From contig NZ_VCDK01000009.1 in the NCBI RefSeq assembly GCF_007995215.1, forward strand, positions 1-54,394: DNA of 54,394 nt. The letters run 5' to 3'. Made by a program: the position numbers and the translations under genes. Origin of the DNA: Shimia ponticola. GTDB lineage: Bacteria > Pseudomonadota > Alphaproteobacteria > Rhodobacterales > Rhodobacteraceae. Under the pieces are notes generated by a model. That model saw only the letters and a program-made list of their open reading frames with translations. It was not told the DNA's origin and did no database searches. This document shows, in pieces, positions 1 to 14,721 of the stretch. Numbering within the stretch: the first letter of the stretch is position 1; every line of letters starts with the position of its first letter.

Positions 1-719
1 AGAAGCATCATCCAGTGTTCGATCAGGGCAAGCCCGGTCAGAGCCGCCAGAAGAGCCGCCGTGACGGATTGTTCGGGCGTGCCAGCCCCCAGTTGGGCGA
101 TCCAAAACGCCGTACCGCCGCCAAGCAGCAGGACCGAGATCGGAAAGAGCCATGACGGCTCATCCTGGCGGAAATAGCTGGGGATATGGGACAGGCGGCT
201 TGGGATGGCTTCGAGGTTGATACCGGGCACTCCGAGAAAGAGATTCAGCTTGGCCAAGACCCGCGCGATCCAAAGTGTGCCGAATGTCAGCGCCGCCGTG
301 GCGTTGATCGCTCCAACGGCCATCCAGATCAGGGCCGTCAGCCCAGCGAGCAGCGCCAGCTCATGATAGGCGACCGTTCGCCATGCCGCCCAGAACGCGC
401 CCCGTCGCGACGTGCGCGGGGGCAGGGGGGTCCGGTTGGGTCCGGTGATCACGCCAGTGAGGAACGCAAGCTCGATCCAGCCCCAAAGCGCCAATGCCGA
501 CACGAACCCCTGATAGACCCCAAGAACGGTTCCATCCATGCGCGCGGCCCATGCCGCGGCCAGCCCAAATCCAAGAAAGGGCAGGCCCCACAGCACGCAA
601 AGCGTAGGCGCAACGCCGCCGCATTTATCCGACCGGCGCACAGCCAAGAGGATGATACCCGTGGAAAACCACCACGCAAAAAGCGCAAAGAGGGCCGCCA
701 AAACACTCACGTCTGCCAT
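1..719 (-). CDS. puhE: PuhE, 5' part (gene continues at 54310..54394 across the ends of the sequence)
   Basis: This is an integral membrane protein of the puh operon that influences reaction centre assembly and bacteriochlorophyll production. Translating leftward from ATG at 719 gives a hydrophobic protein with about seven membrane segments. It runs off position 1 in the middle of a C-terminal IEHWMMLL segment and resumes in frame at 54394 with [15 protein letters not shown]. The joined gene is 804 nt (267 aa), close to the family's usual length. It sits just downstream of acsF, where puhE normally lies, and the next gene in the same direction is hemA. AAGGGA lies right against this ATG, so a GTG three codons in is an alternative start. 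Confidence 0.9.
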   Translation of the reverse strand, partial: MADVSVLAALFALFAWWFSTGIILLAVRRSDKCGGVAPTLCVLWGLPFLGFGLAAAWAARMDGTVLGVYQGFVSALALWGWIELAFLTGVITGPNRTPLPPRTSRRGAFWAAWRTVAYHELALLAGLTALIWMAVGAINATAALTFGTLWIARVLAKLNLFLGVPGINLEAIPSRLSHIPSYFRQDEPSWLFPISVLLLGGGTAFWIAQLGAGTPEQSVTAALLAALTGLALIEHWMML

Positions 720-720
720 G

Positions 721-780
721 TCCCTTCATCTTTCCCCAAATACTCTGGGGGAGTCCGAAGGACGGGGGCAAAGCCCCCTT
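721..780 (-). repeat. Roseobacter-type intergenic hairpin element between acsF and puhE
   Basis: Read leftward, the gap after acsF contains GGGGGC-TTT-GCCCCC (stem 764-769/773-778), then a small GTCC/GGAC hairpin (753-763), then GAGTATTTGGGGAAAGATGA running into the puhE start. From memory, this string of hairpins plus 'GAGTATTT...AAAGATGA' is a common intergenic element in Rhodobacteraceae genomes. It may attenuate or process the transcript between acsF and puhE; it has no real T-tract. Confidence 0.55.
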
Positions 781-798
781 TATGTCCACCGCTCTGGA

Positions 799-1968
799 TC
801 AATAGACCGGCTCCAGCCGCGTGCTGACAGGCACGTCGTGCTTGACCGACGGAATGGTATAGAGCCGGACAAAGGCCGACGCCGCCTTGGCCATGCCACC
901 GACCCGTTTCAGCGTGCCGCCGACACCACCAGCGGCCTTGCCCTCGGCAACCTGACGGCTTGCAGCCTCCATCTTGCGCAGGGCGGGTTTCCAGGCGGGG
1001 TGGTCGATGTCCAAAGTGATCGGGAAGATCTGCTTGGAAAGCGTAGAGGTCTTCTTGAACACTTCCTGACCGTACCATTCCATGTCGACACCCAAGGCAT
1101 CATGGAAGGCCGGGCGCTGGTGATCGCGGACCCACATGGTTGAATAGACCGCTGTCAGGAAGAACTTGATCCACCAGACATTCATCCCGCTTGTCAGCTT
1201 GGGATCGGTTTTCATCAGCAGGGCGAAGGCCTCGCCATGGCTGAATTCGTCGTTGCACCACTCTTCGAACCATTTGAAAATCGGGTGGAAGCGCTTGTCC
1301 GGGTTTTCCTGCAGATGGCGGAAGATGGTGATGTAGCGCGCGTAACCGATCTTCTCGGACAGGTAGGTCGCGTAATAGATGAATTTCGGACGGAAGTAGG
1401 TGTATTTCTTTTGCTGGGTCAGGAAGCCAAGGTTCACCTTGATCCCGGCCTCGCGCAGGGCGTCGTTGATGAAACCCGCATGGCGGGCTTCGTCGCGGGC
1501 CATCAGCGCAAAGAGCTGCGTGATGTCGTCATTGTTCCCACGCCGCTTCATCTCCTTGTACAGGACACAGCCCGAAAATTCGGCCGTACAGCTTGAGATC
1601 AAAAAGTCGATGAACTCGGCCTTCAGCTTGGGCTCCATTTTGTCCCAGTCGACGTGGTCCCAGTCCTCGTTTTTCTTGAAGTGAGTCTTGTTCGGATCAG
1701 CGACCATCTGCGCGATCAGCTTGTCCCAGTCTTCGCGCACCGGGCTGACGTCGATGGCGTCCATCTCGTCGAAATCGGTGGTGTAAAAGCGGGGCGTCAG
1801 CAGGGTGTCCTGCATGGCCACTTCGGTTGCGGCTTCGTCAGAGGCAACCGCGCCACGGGCAGCGATTGCGCTGACGTCTTCGGCCTCGTTCGTGCCATGG
1901 CGGGCAACAGCGGATGCGTGACCATTGGTGTGGCCATTCAGCTTGGGCTTGGGGGATTGGATATTCAT
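799..1968 (-). CDS. acsF: Mg-protoporphyrin IX monomethyl ester oxidative cyclase (aerobic)
   Basis: This O2-dependent diiron cyclase forms the isocyclic fifth ring of bacteriochlorophyll (Mg-protoporphyrin monomethyl ester to divinyl protochlorophyllide). The 389 aa protein has the carboxylate-bridged diiron motifs: E130 in the SCTAEFSG stretch, E160-A-R-H163, and E241-F-S-H244. The N-terminal ~55 residues are a variable, Ala/Asn/His-rich tail. The start overlaps the stop of the upstream 98 aa gene (ATGA). The oxygen-independent cyclase bchE was not found in this window, so this step appears to depend on oxygen here. Confidence 0.96.
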   Translation of the reverse strand: MNIQSPKPKLNGHTNGHASAVARHGTNEAEDVSAIAARGAVASDEAATEVAMQDTLLTPRFYTTDFDEMDAIDVSPVREDWDKLIAQMVADPNKTHFKKNEDWDHVDWDKMEPKLKAEFIDFLISSCTAEFSGCVLYKEMKRRGNNDDITQLFALMARDEARHAGFINDALREAGIKVNLGFLTQQKKYTYFRPKFIYYATYLSEKIGYARYITIFRHLQENPDKRFHPIFKWFEEWCNDEFSHGEAFALLMKTDPKLTSGMNVWWIKFFLTAVYSTMWVRDHQRPAFHDALGVDMEWYGQEVFKKTSTLSKQIFPITLDIDHPAWKPALRKMEAASRQVAEGKAAGGVGGTLKRVGGMAKAASAFVRLYTIPSVKHDVPVSTRLEPVY

Positions 1969-2261
1969 GCCATGATCTCCTCAGAGAACGAAAATTCGCA
2001 GAGTTCCATGAACTCAAGGTCACCGGTTGCGCGGGTCCACAGACGCTCCAGACCGCTGGCGCGGGTGATGGTGGCGGTGCGGTCTTCGCTCACGATCTCG
2101 CCGTAGGGCGCCATGATCTCGGACCCGTGCACGAGCACGCTGTCGCCGGGATAGATGACCGAGCCATCGTTAAAGCGCACATGCGCGCTGAGTTCTTCGA
2201 ACCGGTGGGAAATGGTGACGGTGCAAGGCACCGTTTCCTTATCGCGGGTCAGTAGTCCCAT
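1965..2261 (-). CDS. conserved small protein of the puh operon, function unknown
   Basis: This 98 aa soluble protein lies between puhC and acsF. A short unassigned gene at this place is usual in photosynthesis clusters of Rhodobacteraceae. The N-terminal half looks beta-rich (TVPCTVTISHRFEEL, YPGDSVLVHG) and the C-terminal half is acidic. No cofactor motif or signal peptide is visible. Its stop overlaps the acsF start by ATGA, which suggests coupled translation and a role near the cyclase or puh assembly step; that role is inference only. The upstream gap to puhC is 29 bp. Confidence 0.75.
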   Translation of the reverse strand: MGLLTRDKETVPCTVTISHRFEELSAHVRFNDGSVIYPGDSVLVHGSEIMAPYGEIVSEDRTATITRASGLERLWTRATGDLEFMELCEFSFSEEIMA

Positions 2262-2290
2262 TGTGCCAACTCCTCTTGGTCAGTGGGTAT

Positions 2291-2776
2291 TCAGATGTCG
2301 AGCAGGTTGGCGAAGACGCGAACATTGTCCGCCCCATAGCCCATCAGTTCGACGGTGAAGTTTGCGGCGTCATCAACGATGTCGATGCGGCCATTTTCGC
2401 GGCGGACAACGCGCAGCGGTGTGCCATCTTCGACACCCGCCAGCATGCGCTTGCGGTCGAGCACTTGCCCCATCACACCGATGAATCCGGCCAGGTGGTC
2501 CGACGAGGTTACCAGCGTCTTGCCGTCGAGATCGGTCACGATGTAGCTGCCGCGATCCTGACCCGGTGTGAACAGGATCGCCTTTTCAGCCACCACAGGC
2601 GGCAGGGAGGCGACGCCGACCAGCGGGCGGTCGGTAAACCGCGCGATGGCGACGATGATGACCGACAAGAGCGCCAGCCCAAACATTGCCCGAACGAGCA
2701 CGAGCGGGATCATTTCCTTGTCGCGCTTGCCCAGCTTTTGCTGTTCGGCTTCGAGGGTGGTTTGAAAATCGGACAT
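2291..2776 (-). CDS. puhC: photosynthetic complex assembly protein PuhC
   Basis: PuhC is a single-span membrane protein needed for normal assembly of the RC-LH1 core. The protein starts MSDFQTTLEAEQQ, has one membrane helix near residues 22-43, and then a mostly periplasmic domain typical of the family. I chose ATG at 2776 (161 aa) because GGAG lies 8 nt upstream. A GTG at 2785 overlapping the puhB stop (GTGA) is the alternative and would add three residues. It follows puhB directly. Confidence 0.92.
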   Translation of the reverse strand: MSDFQTTLEAEQQKLGKRDKEMIPLVLVRAMFGLALLSVIIVAIARFTDRPLVGVASLPPVVAEKAILFTPGQDRGSYIVTDLDGKTLVTSSDHLAGFIGVMGQVLDRKRMLAGVEDGTPLRVVRRENGRIDIVDDAANFTVELMGYGADNVRVFANLLDI

Positions 2777-2781
2777 AGATC

Positions 2782-3444
2782 TCACTCCGCTGGGACCGCC
2801 GTACCGGTGTCGCTGCCCTCGGGCTGCGGCGCGGGTCCGACTTTGATGGATGAGGCATCGGCGATGCGGGTTTCAGCCGCCTCCGCCAAAATCTTGGCAA
2901 CCTTCTCTGCATCAGGAATGCAGCGCAGGGCCGGTTGGGGTTTGGCCATTTTCCATGGCCGGATATGGGGCCATGCGGTCATGTAGCTGACGTGGCTGTC
3001 GCCCTTGAGTTCGAGCGCGATGGTGCCGACGCCGGATTTACGTAAATCCAGGCTGGCATTCTCGATCCACTGATAAGGCAGGTTCAGGGTCATTTGCAGC
3101 GCTGCGCCAATGCGCATCGCGACGCGATGAGTTGTCAGGGTGTACATCGCGCCGCGTGCCTGCAGCCATGCAATCGCTAGGATTACGCCCGCGCAGATCA
3201 TCCCCAACACGAGGAAGGGGACCCCATGGCCGAGCGCCTCGACCAATGGGAACTGAGTTGAAGACACACCCACCCGCCAGATCACTAGAAGCACAAAATA
3301 GCCCACGACCCAATTGAACCAGAGCGACTGCTGCGCAAGCGCAAGCGTGCTCGGTCGTCCCTGCCACAGGATTTCCTCGCCCTCGGGCAAGGCCTCTGGC
3401 AGGCCGGGGATGGGTTCGAATGCGAAATCGTCGTGATCTTCCAT
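2782..3444 (-). CDS. puhB: reaction centre assembly protein PuhB
   Basis: The 220 aa protein has two or three membrane segments near residues 45-110, followed by a PH-like region (the MYTLTTHRVAMRIG stretch), as in the PuhB family of RC assembly factors. The C-terminal tail (AEAAETRIADASS...PAE) is low-complexity. It sits between puhA and puhC, the canonical order. The gap to puhA is 50 bp. Confidence 0.93.
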   Translation of the reverse strand: MEDHDDFAFEPIPGLPEALPEGEEILWQGRPSTLALAQQSLWFNWVVGYFVLLVIWRVGVSSTQFPLVEALGHGVPFLVLGMICAGVILAIAWLQARGAMYTLTTHRVAMRIGAALQMTLNLPYQWIENASLDLRKSGVGTIALELKGDSHVSYMTAWPHIRPWKMAKPQPALRCIPDAEKVAKILAEAAETRIADASSIKVGPAPQPEGSDTGTAVPAE

Positions 3445-3494
3445 GGTACTTCTTTCAGGCTGCGGGCCTTTGGGGGTGTGTCCTCGGGGTGTGT

Positions 3495-4277
3495 TTAGAG
3501 CTGTGGCTCAAGGCGCGCGGCAGAGGCATAAAGCTTGCCGCCGGCGATGTAGGCCGAGATCTTGTCTTCCTCGAGAAGCGTCACCTGCGTCGGCGACTTG
3601 GTTTGCGGGATGCCCGCAAAATGCTCTTCAAAGATGCTGTCGACGTAGACGCGGTCGCGCTTGATCTTGACCAGTGCGATCGGCAGCAGGCGTTTGCCGC
3701 CACCAAGTTCGGTGGTCAGTTCGATCTCAAGATACCGCACCAGCTGTTCTGGTTCGTCGACCCACATGTCAGTGACGACCCCAACCGGCTCTTTGTCACC
3801 AGCCTGAACGGTCAAACCGCGAGGGTCACGACCGGCAGACACTACAAAGCTTTCCAGCGCAGAGAGCGGCTGGATCTTGGGGTGACCTTTGCCGTCCAGT
3901 TCTGGCACGTCTTTGCGTGGCACCCACGAAGCCGGACCCACACCGTCAACCATCGGGTTGCCGGTGGGCTCAAATGGCGAACCCTGAATGGTGCCGGTCT
4001 GAACCAGTGCGAGGTTTTCGCGGCGGTGTGCATCTTCGACTTCCATCGATGGGACAGTCACCTCGCCCCGGCCATGGGGAAGGGTGAAGGTCTTAGGCGA
4101 TGGCAGAGGGAAGGGGCCCTGGTTGGGGGCTTCGCCACCGCCGTCGGCTTCCAGTGGGTAGCCTTCGCGCATGTTTTCCGTCTGCAGGTAGTAAATGAGG
4201 AATGCGAAGAAGCCCCAGAATGACCAAATGGCCACGCTGGCGAGATCTACTGTTCCCCAGAATTCAACTCCGACCAT
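3495..4277 (-). CDS. puhA: photosynthetic reaction centre H subunit
   Basis: This subunit caps the cytoplasmic side of the L/M reaction centre and shapes proton delivery to QB. The start [18 protein letters not shown] at 4277 gives 260 aa, with one N-terminal transmembrane helix (about residues 8-32) and a globular cytoplasmic domain containing the PRC-barrel ([21 protein letters not shown]). AAGGAAC lies 6 nt upstream of this ATG. The open frame extends a further 26 codons upstream but without family similarity. It is coupled to lhaA upstream by a short gap. Confidence 0.97.
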   Translation of the reverse strand: MVGVEFWGTVDLASVAIWSFWGFFAFLIYYLQTENMREGYPLEADGGGEAPNQGPFPLPSPKTFTLPHGRGEVTVPSMEVEDAHRRENLALVQTGTIQGSPFEPTGNPMVDGVGPASWVPRKDVPELDGKGHPKIQPLSALESFVVSAGRDPRGLTVQAGDKEPVGVVTDMWVDEPEQLVRYLEIELTTELGGGKRLLPIALVKIKRDRVYVDSIFEEHFAGIPQTKSPTQVTLLEEDKISAYIAGGKLYASAARLEPQL

Positions 4278-4296
4278 GGGATGTTCCTTTCGTGGG

Positions 4297-5736
4297 TCAG
4301 GTGGGGAAGTCGGCCAGGCCAAGCCGACCGTCCCCCTGTTGGTGTTGTGGTGCACCCCGGAACCGCACGAGCGGCCCCAAGGCGATGAGAGTTGCGAACA
4401 TCAGGCCGATCTCGATGTGGTAGACCACCGAGTATGCGGTTGCGGGGTCTGCCAGGACGGGGCCGAAGGCACCCGTTGATCCAGCAGACGACACGAGATC
4501 GCGGATTGTACCGCCGAGGGCGATGGACAGCCCCGCAGCGGTGGCTTGGGCCGCGCCCCAAGCACCAAGCGCCAGACCGCGACCGGCAAGGCCGTCGGTT
4601 GGCATGGTCATGGCCGCCGTCAGCGTGGCGACCGAGAAAAGACCGCCACCAAAGCCGATCAGCGTCGCCCCTGCAAAAAACAGCTGTGCGCTCTCGAATG
4701 GGGCAGCAAAGATGACGGCGGTAAAGGCAACGAGGCCAAAAAGCAGACCGCGCGCGCACATGCGGTAAGGGTTCAGACCACGGGCCAGCCAGCGGGCGGC
4801 AAGGCCGAAGCCAACCAGCGCACCTGCGGCCCATGCAGCCGTCAGCAGCGTGGTGGAAGAGACAGAAAGGCCAAGGATTTCGCCGCCATAGGGTTCCAGC
4901 AACACGTCCTGCATGTTGAAAGCCATCGTGCCGATGAACACGACGACCAAAAGGCGACCTGCATCGCCACCGCTGGTGAAATCGGCCCAGGCGTCTTTGA
5001 ACTTTGGACGTTTCGCTTGGCGCTCTTCCTTGCTCATCGGGGCCATGCGTTCCTGTTTCCAGAGCGCGATGACGTTCAAGACGATGGTGACAACTGCGGT
5101 GCCTTGGATGACCTGAACCAGACGCAATTCGCTGAAGTCGCGCAGAAGCGCGCCTATGATGACGGCGCTGACGGCCATACCGATCAGGAACATGACATAG
5201 AGCAGGGCGACGACCCGGGGGCGTGTCTCTTCGCTCGCGCGGTCAGCCGCAAGCGCCAGACCGGCGGTTTGCGTCATGTGCATTCCGAGGCCGGTCATCA
5301 GGAAGGCCACGGCTGCACCGATCTCACCCGCATAGGGCACGTCGATGGCCTGTGGTCCGTCACCTAGAAGAACCAGAGCCATCGGCATGATGGCCAGTCC
5401 GCCAAACTGATAAAGCGACCCGAACCAGAGATAGGGCAGGCGTTTCCAGCCAATTGCAGAACGATACGTGTCAGACCGGAATCCCAGCAGCGCGCGGAAC
5501 GGTGCACTGAGCACGGGCAAGGCAATCATGACTGCAACGATCATCGCAGGCACGTTCAGTTCCACGATCATGACGCGGTTGAGCGTCCCCAAGAGCATGA
5601 CAGCTGCCATCCCGACACTGACCTGAAACAGGCTGAGGCGCAGAAGCTGCTTCAATGGCAGGTCCTCGGAGACTGCATCCGTGAAGGGCAGCATCTTCAG
5701 CGTGAATTGGGTCAGGGGATGCGGTTTCTTGGTCAC
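4297..5736 (-). CDS. lhaA: LH1 assembly protein LhaA (PucC/BCD family)
   Basis: This 479 aa protein of about 12 membrane helices belongs to the PucC/LhaA branch of the major facilitator fold and is needed for efficient LH1 assembly, probably by delivering bacteriochlorophyll. Family features include [13 protein letters not shown], the [20 protein letters not shown] loop and [19 protein letters not shown]. The start is GTG at 5736, overlapping the bchM stop (GTGA), with GGAGG 6 nt upstream. That ribosome-binding site lies at the edge of a repeat element inserted at the end of bchM. Confidence 0.94.
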   Translation of the reverse strand: MTKKPHPLTQFTLKMLPFTDAVSEDLPLKQLLRLSLFQVSVGMAAVMLLGTLNRVMIVELNVPAMIVAVMIALPVLSAPFRALLGFRSDTYRSAIGWKRLPYLWFGSLYQFGGLAIMPMALVLLGDGPQAIDVPYAGEIGAAVAFLMTGLGMHMTQTAGLALAADRASEETRPRVVALLYVMFLIGMAVSAVIIGALLRDFSELRLVQVIQGTAVVTIVLNVIALWKQERMAPMSKEERQAKRPKFKDAWADFTSGGDAGRLLVVVFIGTMAFNMQDVLLEPYGGEILGLSVSSTTLLTAAWAAGALVGFGLAARWLARGLNPYRMCARGLLFGLVAFTAVIFAAPFESAQLFFAGATLIGFGGGLFSVATLTAAMTMPTDGLAGRGLALGAWGAAQATAAGLSIALGGTIRDLVSSAGSTGAFGPVLADPATAYSVVYHIEIGLMFATLIALGPLVRFRGAPQHQQGDGRLGLADFPT

Positions 5737-6502
5737 TTTGCGCCTCCCACGTCCCGGGCTTGACCCGGGACCTCGATGGTTTGAGCGCTGTTGGTCCCAG
5801 CGGCGCGAGGCCCCGGGTCACGCCCGGGGCGTGTGGAGACCAACTCCAAACACTTCGACGTATAAAACCCGCTCTGAATTGTCTCTAACTCGGCCAATCC
5901 GGCGATCTCGCGCGACAGACGGCGGGTGTCCTGAGGGATCATCACAGGGCTGCGGTCTTTGCGGGGGAAGAGTCTTCCGGCGTACCAGAACGTCATGAGA
6001 AATGGCGTGCGCGGCGCGAGGGTGAAGATGATCTTGTTGGACGACGTGCCCAGCTGACCCAGTGCCGATTTGAGGTCGGTTGGGGTGTAATAGATCAAGC
6101 TGTCCATCGCCATCACGGCATCGAAATGTCCGCGACGGGCCAGCATATCACCAGCCTCAAACTTCACCTGATCCTTGAGCGCGTCAGGCAGGCGTTTCGT
6201 TGCGATCTCAATCAGCGAAGGCGAGATATCGACGCCTACGACATCGGCCCCGCGCAGTGCCAGCGCTTCGCACATCGCGCCAGTCCCACAGCCCGCATCA
6301 AGGATGCGCTTGCCGCGCAGATCGTCTGGCAGGCGCGACAGCATCTGCGCGCGCATTTGGTCCCGGCCCGCACGTACAGTCGCGCGCACCTTGGACACGG
6401 GCGCGTCGCTGGTCAGCTGCTCCCACACCTTGGTGGCGCTGCGGTCGAAATAGTCTTCGACGCGGTTGCGCGTGGACTCGTATGTCTGTGCGTCAGACGG
6501 CA

Positions 6503-6503
<1 letters not shown>
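5733..6503 (-). CDS. bchM: Mg-protoporphyrin IX O-methyltransferase, with a repeat-derived C-terminal tail
   Basis: BchM methylates the ring C propionate of Mg-protoporphyrin IX with S-adenosylmethionine. The SAM-binding motif LDAGCGTGAM lies near residue 65, and the class I methyltransferase fold follows. The family ends about where FYTSKCLELV occurs. Here about 34 more residues (STRPGRDPGPRAAG...RDVGGAK) are translated from an inverted-repeat element. The ATG overlaps the bchL stop (TAATG), and lhaA follows with a GTGA overlap, so coupling has been kept despite the insertion. Confidence 0.93.
5751..5830. repeat. inverted-repeat element, copy A, at the 3' end of bchM
   Basis: This is an 80 bp element with the ends GTCCCGGGCTTGACCCGGGA and GGCCCCGGGTCACGCCCGGG, each a palindrome (CCCGGG...CCCGGG), around an AGCGCTG-containing middle. 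It matches copy B at 7507-7572 in ends and core. It is read through in frame as the last residues of BchM. Elements of this kind (GGACTTGATCCGGGACCTC) are, from memory, dispersed widely in Alphaproteobacteria. Confidence 0.7.
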
Positions 6504-7572
<1,069 letters not shown>

Positions 7573-7601
7573 TGCGTTGCGTGTATTGCGGTGAAGAAGG
7601 G

Positions 7602-10600
7602 TCATTCGGCAGCGATCCCTTCCAGTTTGTCTTCCAGCGCGTCTGCGGCATCCTGCAGCGCCTCAAGCGTGGCGTCGTCAGGCGCCCAGTAGTCACGATC
7701 AGACGCTTCAAGCAGTCGTTGCGCCATGCGGACGCTGGCCTGCGGGTTCAGATCCGCCAGTCGATTGCGCATCTCTTCGTCCAGAACGAAGGTTTCGCTG
7801 ATGCGTTGATAGACCCACGGGTCCACCTGACCGGTCGTGGCGGACCAGCCCAAAGTGTTGGTCACCTGCGCCTCGATCTGGCGCACGCCTTCGTGCCCGT
7901 GCTTCAGCATGCCTTCGAACCACTTGGGGTTCAGGCTGCGGGAGCGGGTCTCCAAAGCGACCTGATCCTTGAGCGTGCGCACCTTGGCGTCGCCGGTGGT
8001 CGCATCGCCGATGAACACAGCCGGATCTTCGCCACCCTTGGCGCGTTTGACTGCGCGGGCGATGCCGCCCAGCGTGTCAAAGTAGTGATCAACCGTGGTG
8101 ACGCCGAGTTCGACACTCTCAAGGTTCTGATAGGCGACATCGACGGTCGCCAATGTGTCGTCCAGAAGGTCCTTTTGCGCGGTTGGTTTCCCATTCAGCC
8201 CGTAGGCAAAGGATTTGCGCGCCTGATAGGCGTCGGCCAGTTCGTCTTCGTTGTCGAACCCGCTCTGGTCAACCAGAACATTGACGTTCGACCCATAGGC
8301 CCCTTCGGCATTTGAGAACACGCGCAATGCCGCCTCTTCCATATCGCAGCCGGTTTTCTCGGCATAGGCCAGCGCATTGGCGCGCAGGTAGTTCTGGCTG
8401 GGATGTTCGTCGGCAGTGGCGGCCTTGAACGCAGCTTCGGCCAGCATCTTGGTCTGCAAAGGCAGCAAATCGCGGAAGATGCCCGACAGTGTCATCACAC
8501 AGTCGATGCGCGGACGCCCAAGCTCTTCCAGCGGGATCAGATCGGCACCAGAAAGGCGACCGTAGCCATCAAACCGGGGCTTCGCGCCCATCAGCGCGAG
8601 CGCCTGAGACAGCGGCGTGCCATCCGACTTGATATTGTCTGATCCCCAAAGAACGATTGCGACCGAACGGGGCAGGGTGTCTTGGGCGGCCAGCAAGATG
8701 TCGGCCTGTTTCCAGCCTTCTTGCAGGGCATAGGCGGTTGGCATCCGGAACGGGTCAAAGGCATGGATGTTGCGGCCTGCTGGCAGAACCTCTGGACTGC
8801 GGATCAGGTCGCCGCCGGGAACGGGTTCGATGTAACGGCCACCCAACGCGCGCATGACGCCAGCCATTTCGTCGTCACCCACCAGCAGGTCGCGCACGCG
8901 CGCCTGTGTTTCGGGGGATTGATCGGCCATGACCTTCAGGTGCTCTTCGACCTCGGTTGGGGTCGGTGTACGCCCCATGACATGCAGGCCGTCCGGGATG
9001 AGCGCATCCTCGGTTTCCAGCAGCGCCAGCCACAGGTCCTCGGGCGCGCCGTCCATATCGACGGCTGCGGCTTGGTCGGCGATCAGGGTGGCGAGGTCAT
9101 CGCGCCCCGCGCCATCCTCCATCGCGCGCCAGCGGGTCAGGCTGTCTTTCAGCTCAGACAGACCTTTATACAGACCGGACGTCGCCAGCGGCGGCGTGAT
9201 ATGTGTGATGGTGACAGCGTTTGAGCGGCGTTTGGCCAGCGACGCCTCGGACGGGTTGTTCGAGGCATAAAGGTACACGTTCGGCACCTCGCCGATCAGG
9301 CGGTCGGGCCAGTCGCGCGCGCCAAGGCCCGCCTGTTTGCCGGGCATGAACTCCAGCGCGCCGTGCATTCCGAAATGCAGGAACACATCCGCGCGGAACG
9401 TGTTGCGCAGCCAGAGGTAAAAGGTCGTGAAGGCGTGGGTTGGTGCGAAGCCCTTTTCGAACAGGAGCCGCATCGGGTCGCCTTCGTAGCCAAAGGTGGG
9501 CTGGACGCCGACAAAGACCTTGCCGAACTGCGCACCCAAGACGAAGACACCGCGTCCGTCTGATTGGATTTTGCCGGGGGCAGGGCCCCAGACATCCTCG
9601 ATCACCTTGAGCGGTGGGGTCTGGCGCACGATGGTGTCCGCATCGACATGGGCGGCGACGTTGGCCTCTTGCCCATATTGCTGTGCATTGCCTTTTAACA
9701 CCGCGTCGCGAAGGTCATCGACCGTAGCGGGTGGGGTGATGTCATACCCTTCGGCTGCCATCCGGTGCAGCGTGTTGTGCAGGCTTTCGAAGACCGAAAG
9801 ATACGCGGCGGTGCCGACTGCCCCGGCATTGGGCGGAAAGCCGAACAGCACGACACCGACGTTCTTTTCGGCATTTTTCTTGCGCCGCAGGGTCGCTGCG
9901 CGCAGGGCCTTTTCGGCCAGAACGTCTATGCGTTCGAGGCATGGCGCCATCGCTTTGGTGTGTGACGCGCAAGGGCATTGGTATTGGCAGCCCTGACAGC
10001 CGTTTTCGCCGTGGCGGCCCGCGAAGACGGTGGGGTTTGTTGCACCGTCGATCTCGGGCAGGGCGACGAGCATTGTCGTTTCTACGGGACCAAGGCCCTG
10101 GCTCGACGTGGCCCATTGACCCAAAGTCTGGAATTCCAGCGGATGCGCGGCAAGATAGGGGATGTCGAGCGCTTGCAACGCTTCAACAGCCGCTTCGGCG
10201 TCATTATAGGCAGGGCCCCCAACAAGGCTGAACCCCGTCAGCGAGATCATTGCATCGATCCCATGGAAATAGCGATCAATCGCGGGGCGACCATCCAGAC
10301 CACCGGCAAAGGCCGGGATCACGCGCACGCCCTTGGCCTCAAGCGCGTCGATGACGGCGTCATAATGCGCAGCATCGTTGGACAGAATGTAGGACCGCAG
10401 CATCAATACACCGACGGTCGCCACCGGTGTCTCGACTGCCGGCAGGTCTGCTATGTCCGTCACGATGCCCGTGGTCGGGTGGTACAGCCCAACCTCCGGA
10501 TAGTCCTGCGGCAGCTCTGCCTTAACCGCTGCAAAGCGGTTGCCAGAGTAGCGGTTCACGAGGAAGCGCACCATCTCGCGGACATTGTCGTCAGAGCCCG

Positions 10601-11130
10601 ACAGCCAGTATTGCATCGAAAGGAAATAGGCGCGCAGGTCCTGCGCTTTGCCGGGCAGATACTTAAGCACTTTGGGCAGACGCCGCAGGATGCGCATCTG
10701 GCCTTCGCCGCTTTTGACCTTGGTTTTGCCCTTGGAGGACGGCTTCAGTTTCTTGAGATATTTGAGTGCGCCAGAGGCCGGTTTGGACAGGTCCAGATCG
10801 CCCATCTTTGTCAGATTGACGAGCTTTTCATCGGCAACCACGCCGATGAGAGCATCCAGATGCGGACGGCGCGCGACAAGATCGGCGTAGATCGCCTCAA
10901 CCTGATCCTCGATGAAGAGCAAGTTTACGACCACGATATTCGCCTGCGCGACGGCCATGCGTGCCTCTTCCAGCGCGGCAGGGTCTTCATTCCATGTCCC
11001 TGCTGCGTGCACGGTGACATGCAGGCCGGGAAAATCCTCCTCCAACGCGGGCAGGGCACGCGCGACGGAACCCGCCGCCCGGTGGTCCAGCGTGATAAAG
11101 GCCATGCGGTAGCCTGGGGTATGATCCAGG

Positions 11131-11141
<11 letters not shown>
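7602..11141 (-). CDS. bchH: magnesium chelatase subunit H
   Basis: BchH binds protoporphyrin IX and is the catalytic subunit of Mg chelatase, driven by BchI/BchD encoded at 44-46.7 kb on the same molecule. At 1179 aa it has the usual length. The N-terminal domain ([21 protein letters not shown] onward) is followed by the large CobN/Mg-chelatase region, including [17 protein letters not shown] and [17 protein letters not shown]. The chosen start, ATG at 11141, lies inside the end of bchB (11 nt overlap); upstream in-frame codons would add MRPRRI only. The gap to bchL downstream is 118 bp. Confidence 0.97.
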
Positions 11142-14521
<3,380 letters not shown>

Positions 14522-14575
14522 CCTCGACTCCCTGACAGGTCGTGGCACTTGAACGCTACGCCTGCCCCCTCCATG

Positions 14576-14593
14576 TGTCAACTTGAACTTACA
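14576..14593. promoter_or_regulatory. PpsR operator, bchF / ppaA divergent promoter
   Basis: TGTCAACTTGAACTTACA is a perfect TGT-N12-ACA site. It sits 55 bp upstream of the bchF start in the bchF-ppaA divergent gap. A second, shortened element (TGTCAATTTTGGACA, N9) lies at about 14634 but does not fit the spacing. Expected effect: repression of bchF...hemA under oxygen and light, with possible feedback on ppaA-ppsR. Confidence 0.7.
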
Positions 14594-14721
14594 CTTGATA
14601 AGTTGACAGTCGAGCTAGATGCGTGAGGCAGAGTGTCAATTTTGGACATTCAAAAAAGTGAAGGGAGGCGGCGCGACACGTGATGGAAAGCACGGTTGCG
14701 CCCGCAAAGAAGGAAGACCGC

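Noticed and set aside
186-827. 213-codon open frame on the plus strand at the left end
   Set aside because: It is antisense to puhE, which continues in frame across the sequence ends; the plus-strand product is Arg/Pro-rich and unlike a protein.
14634-14648. TGTCAATTTTGGACA upstream of ppaA as a second PpsR site
   Set aside because: The spacing is 9, not 12, so the half-sites are on the wrong helical faces for the known mode of binding.
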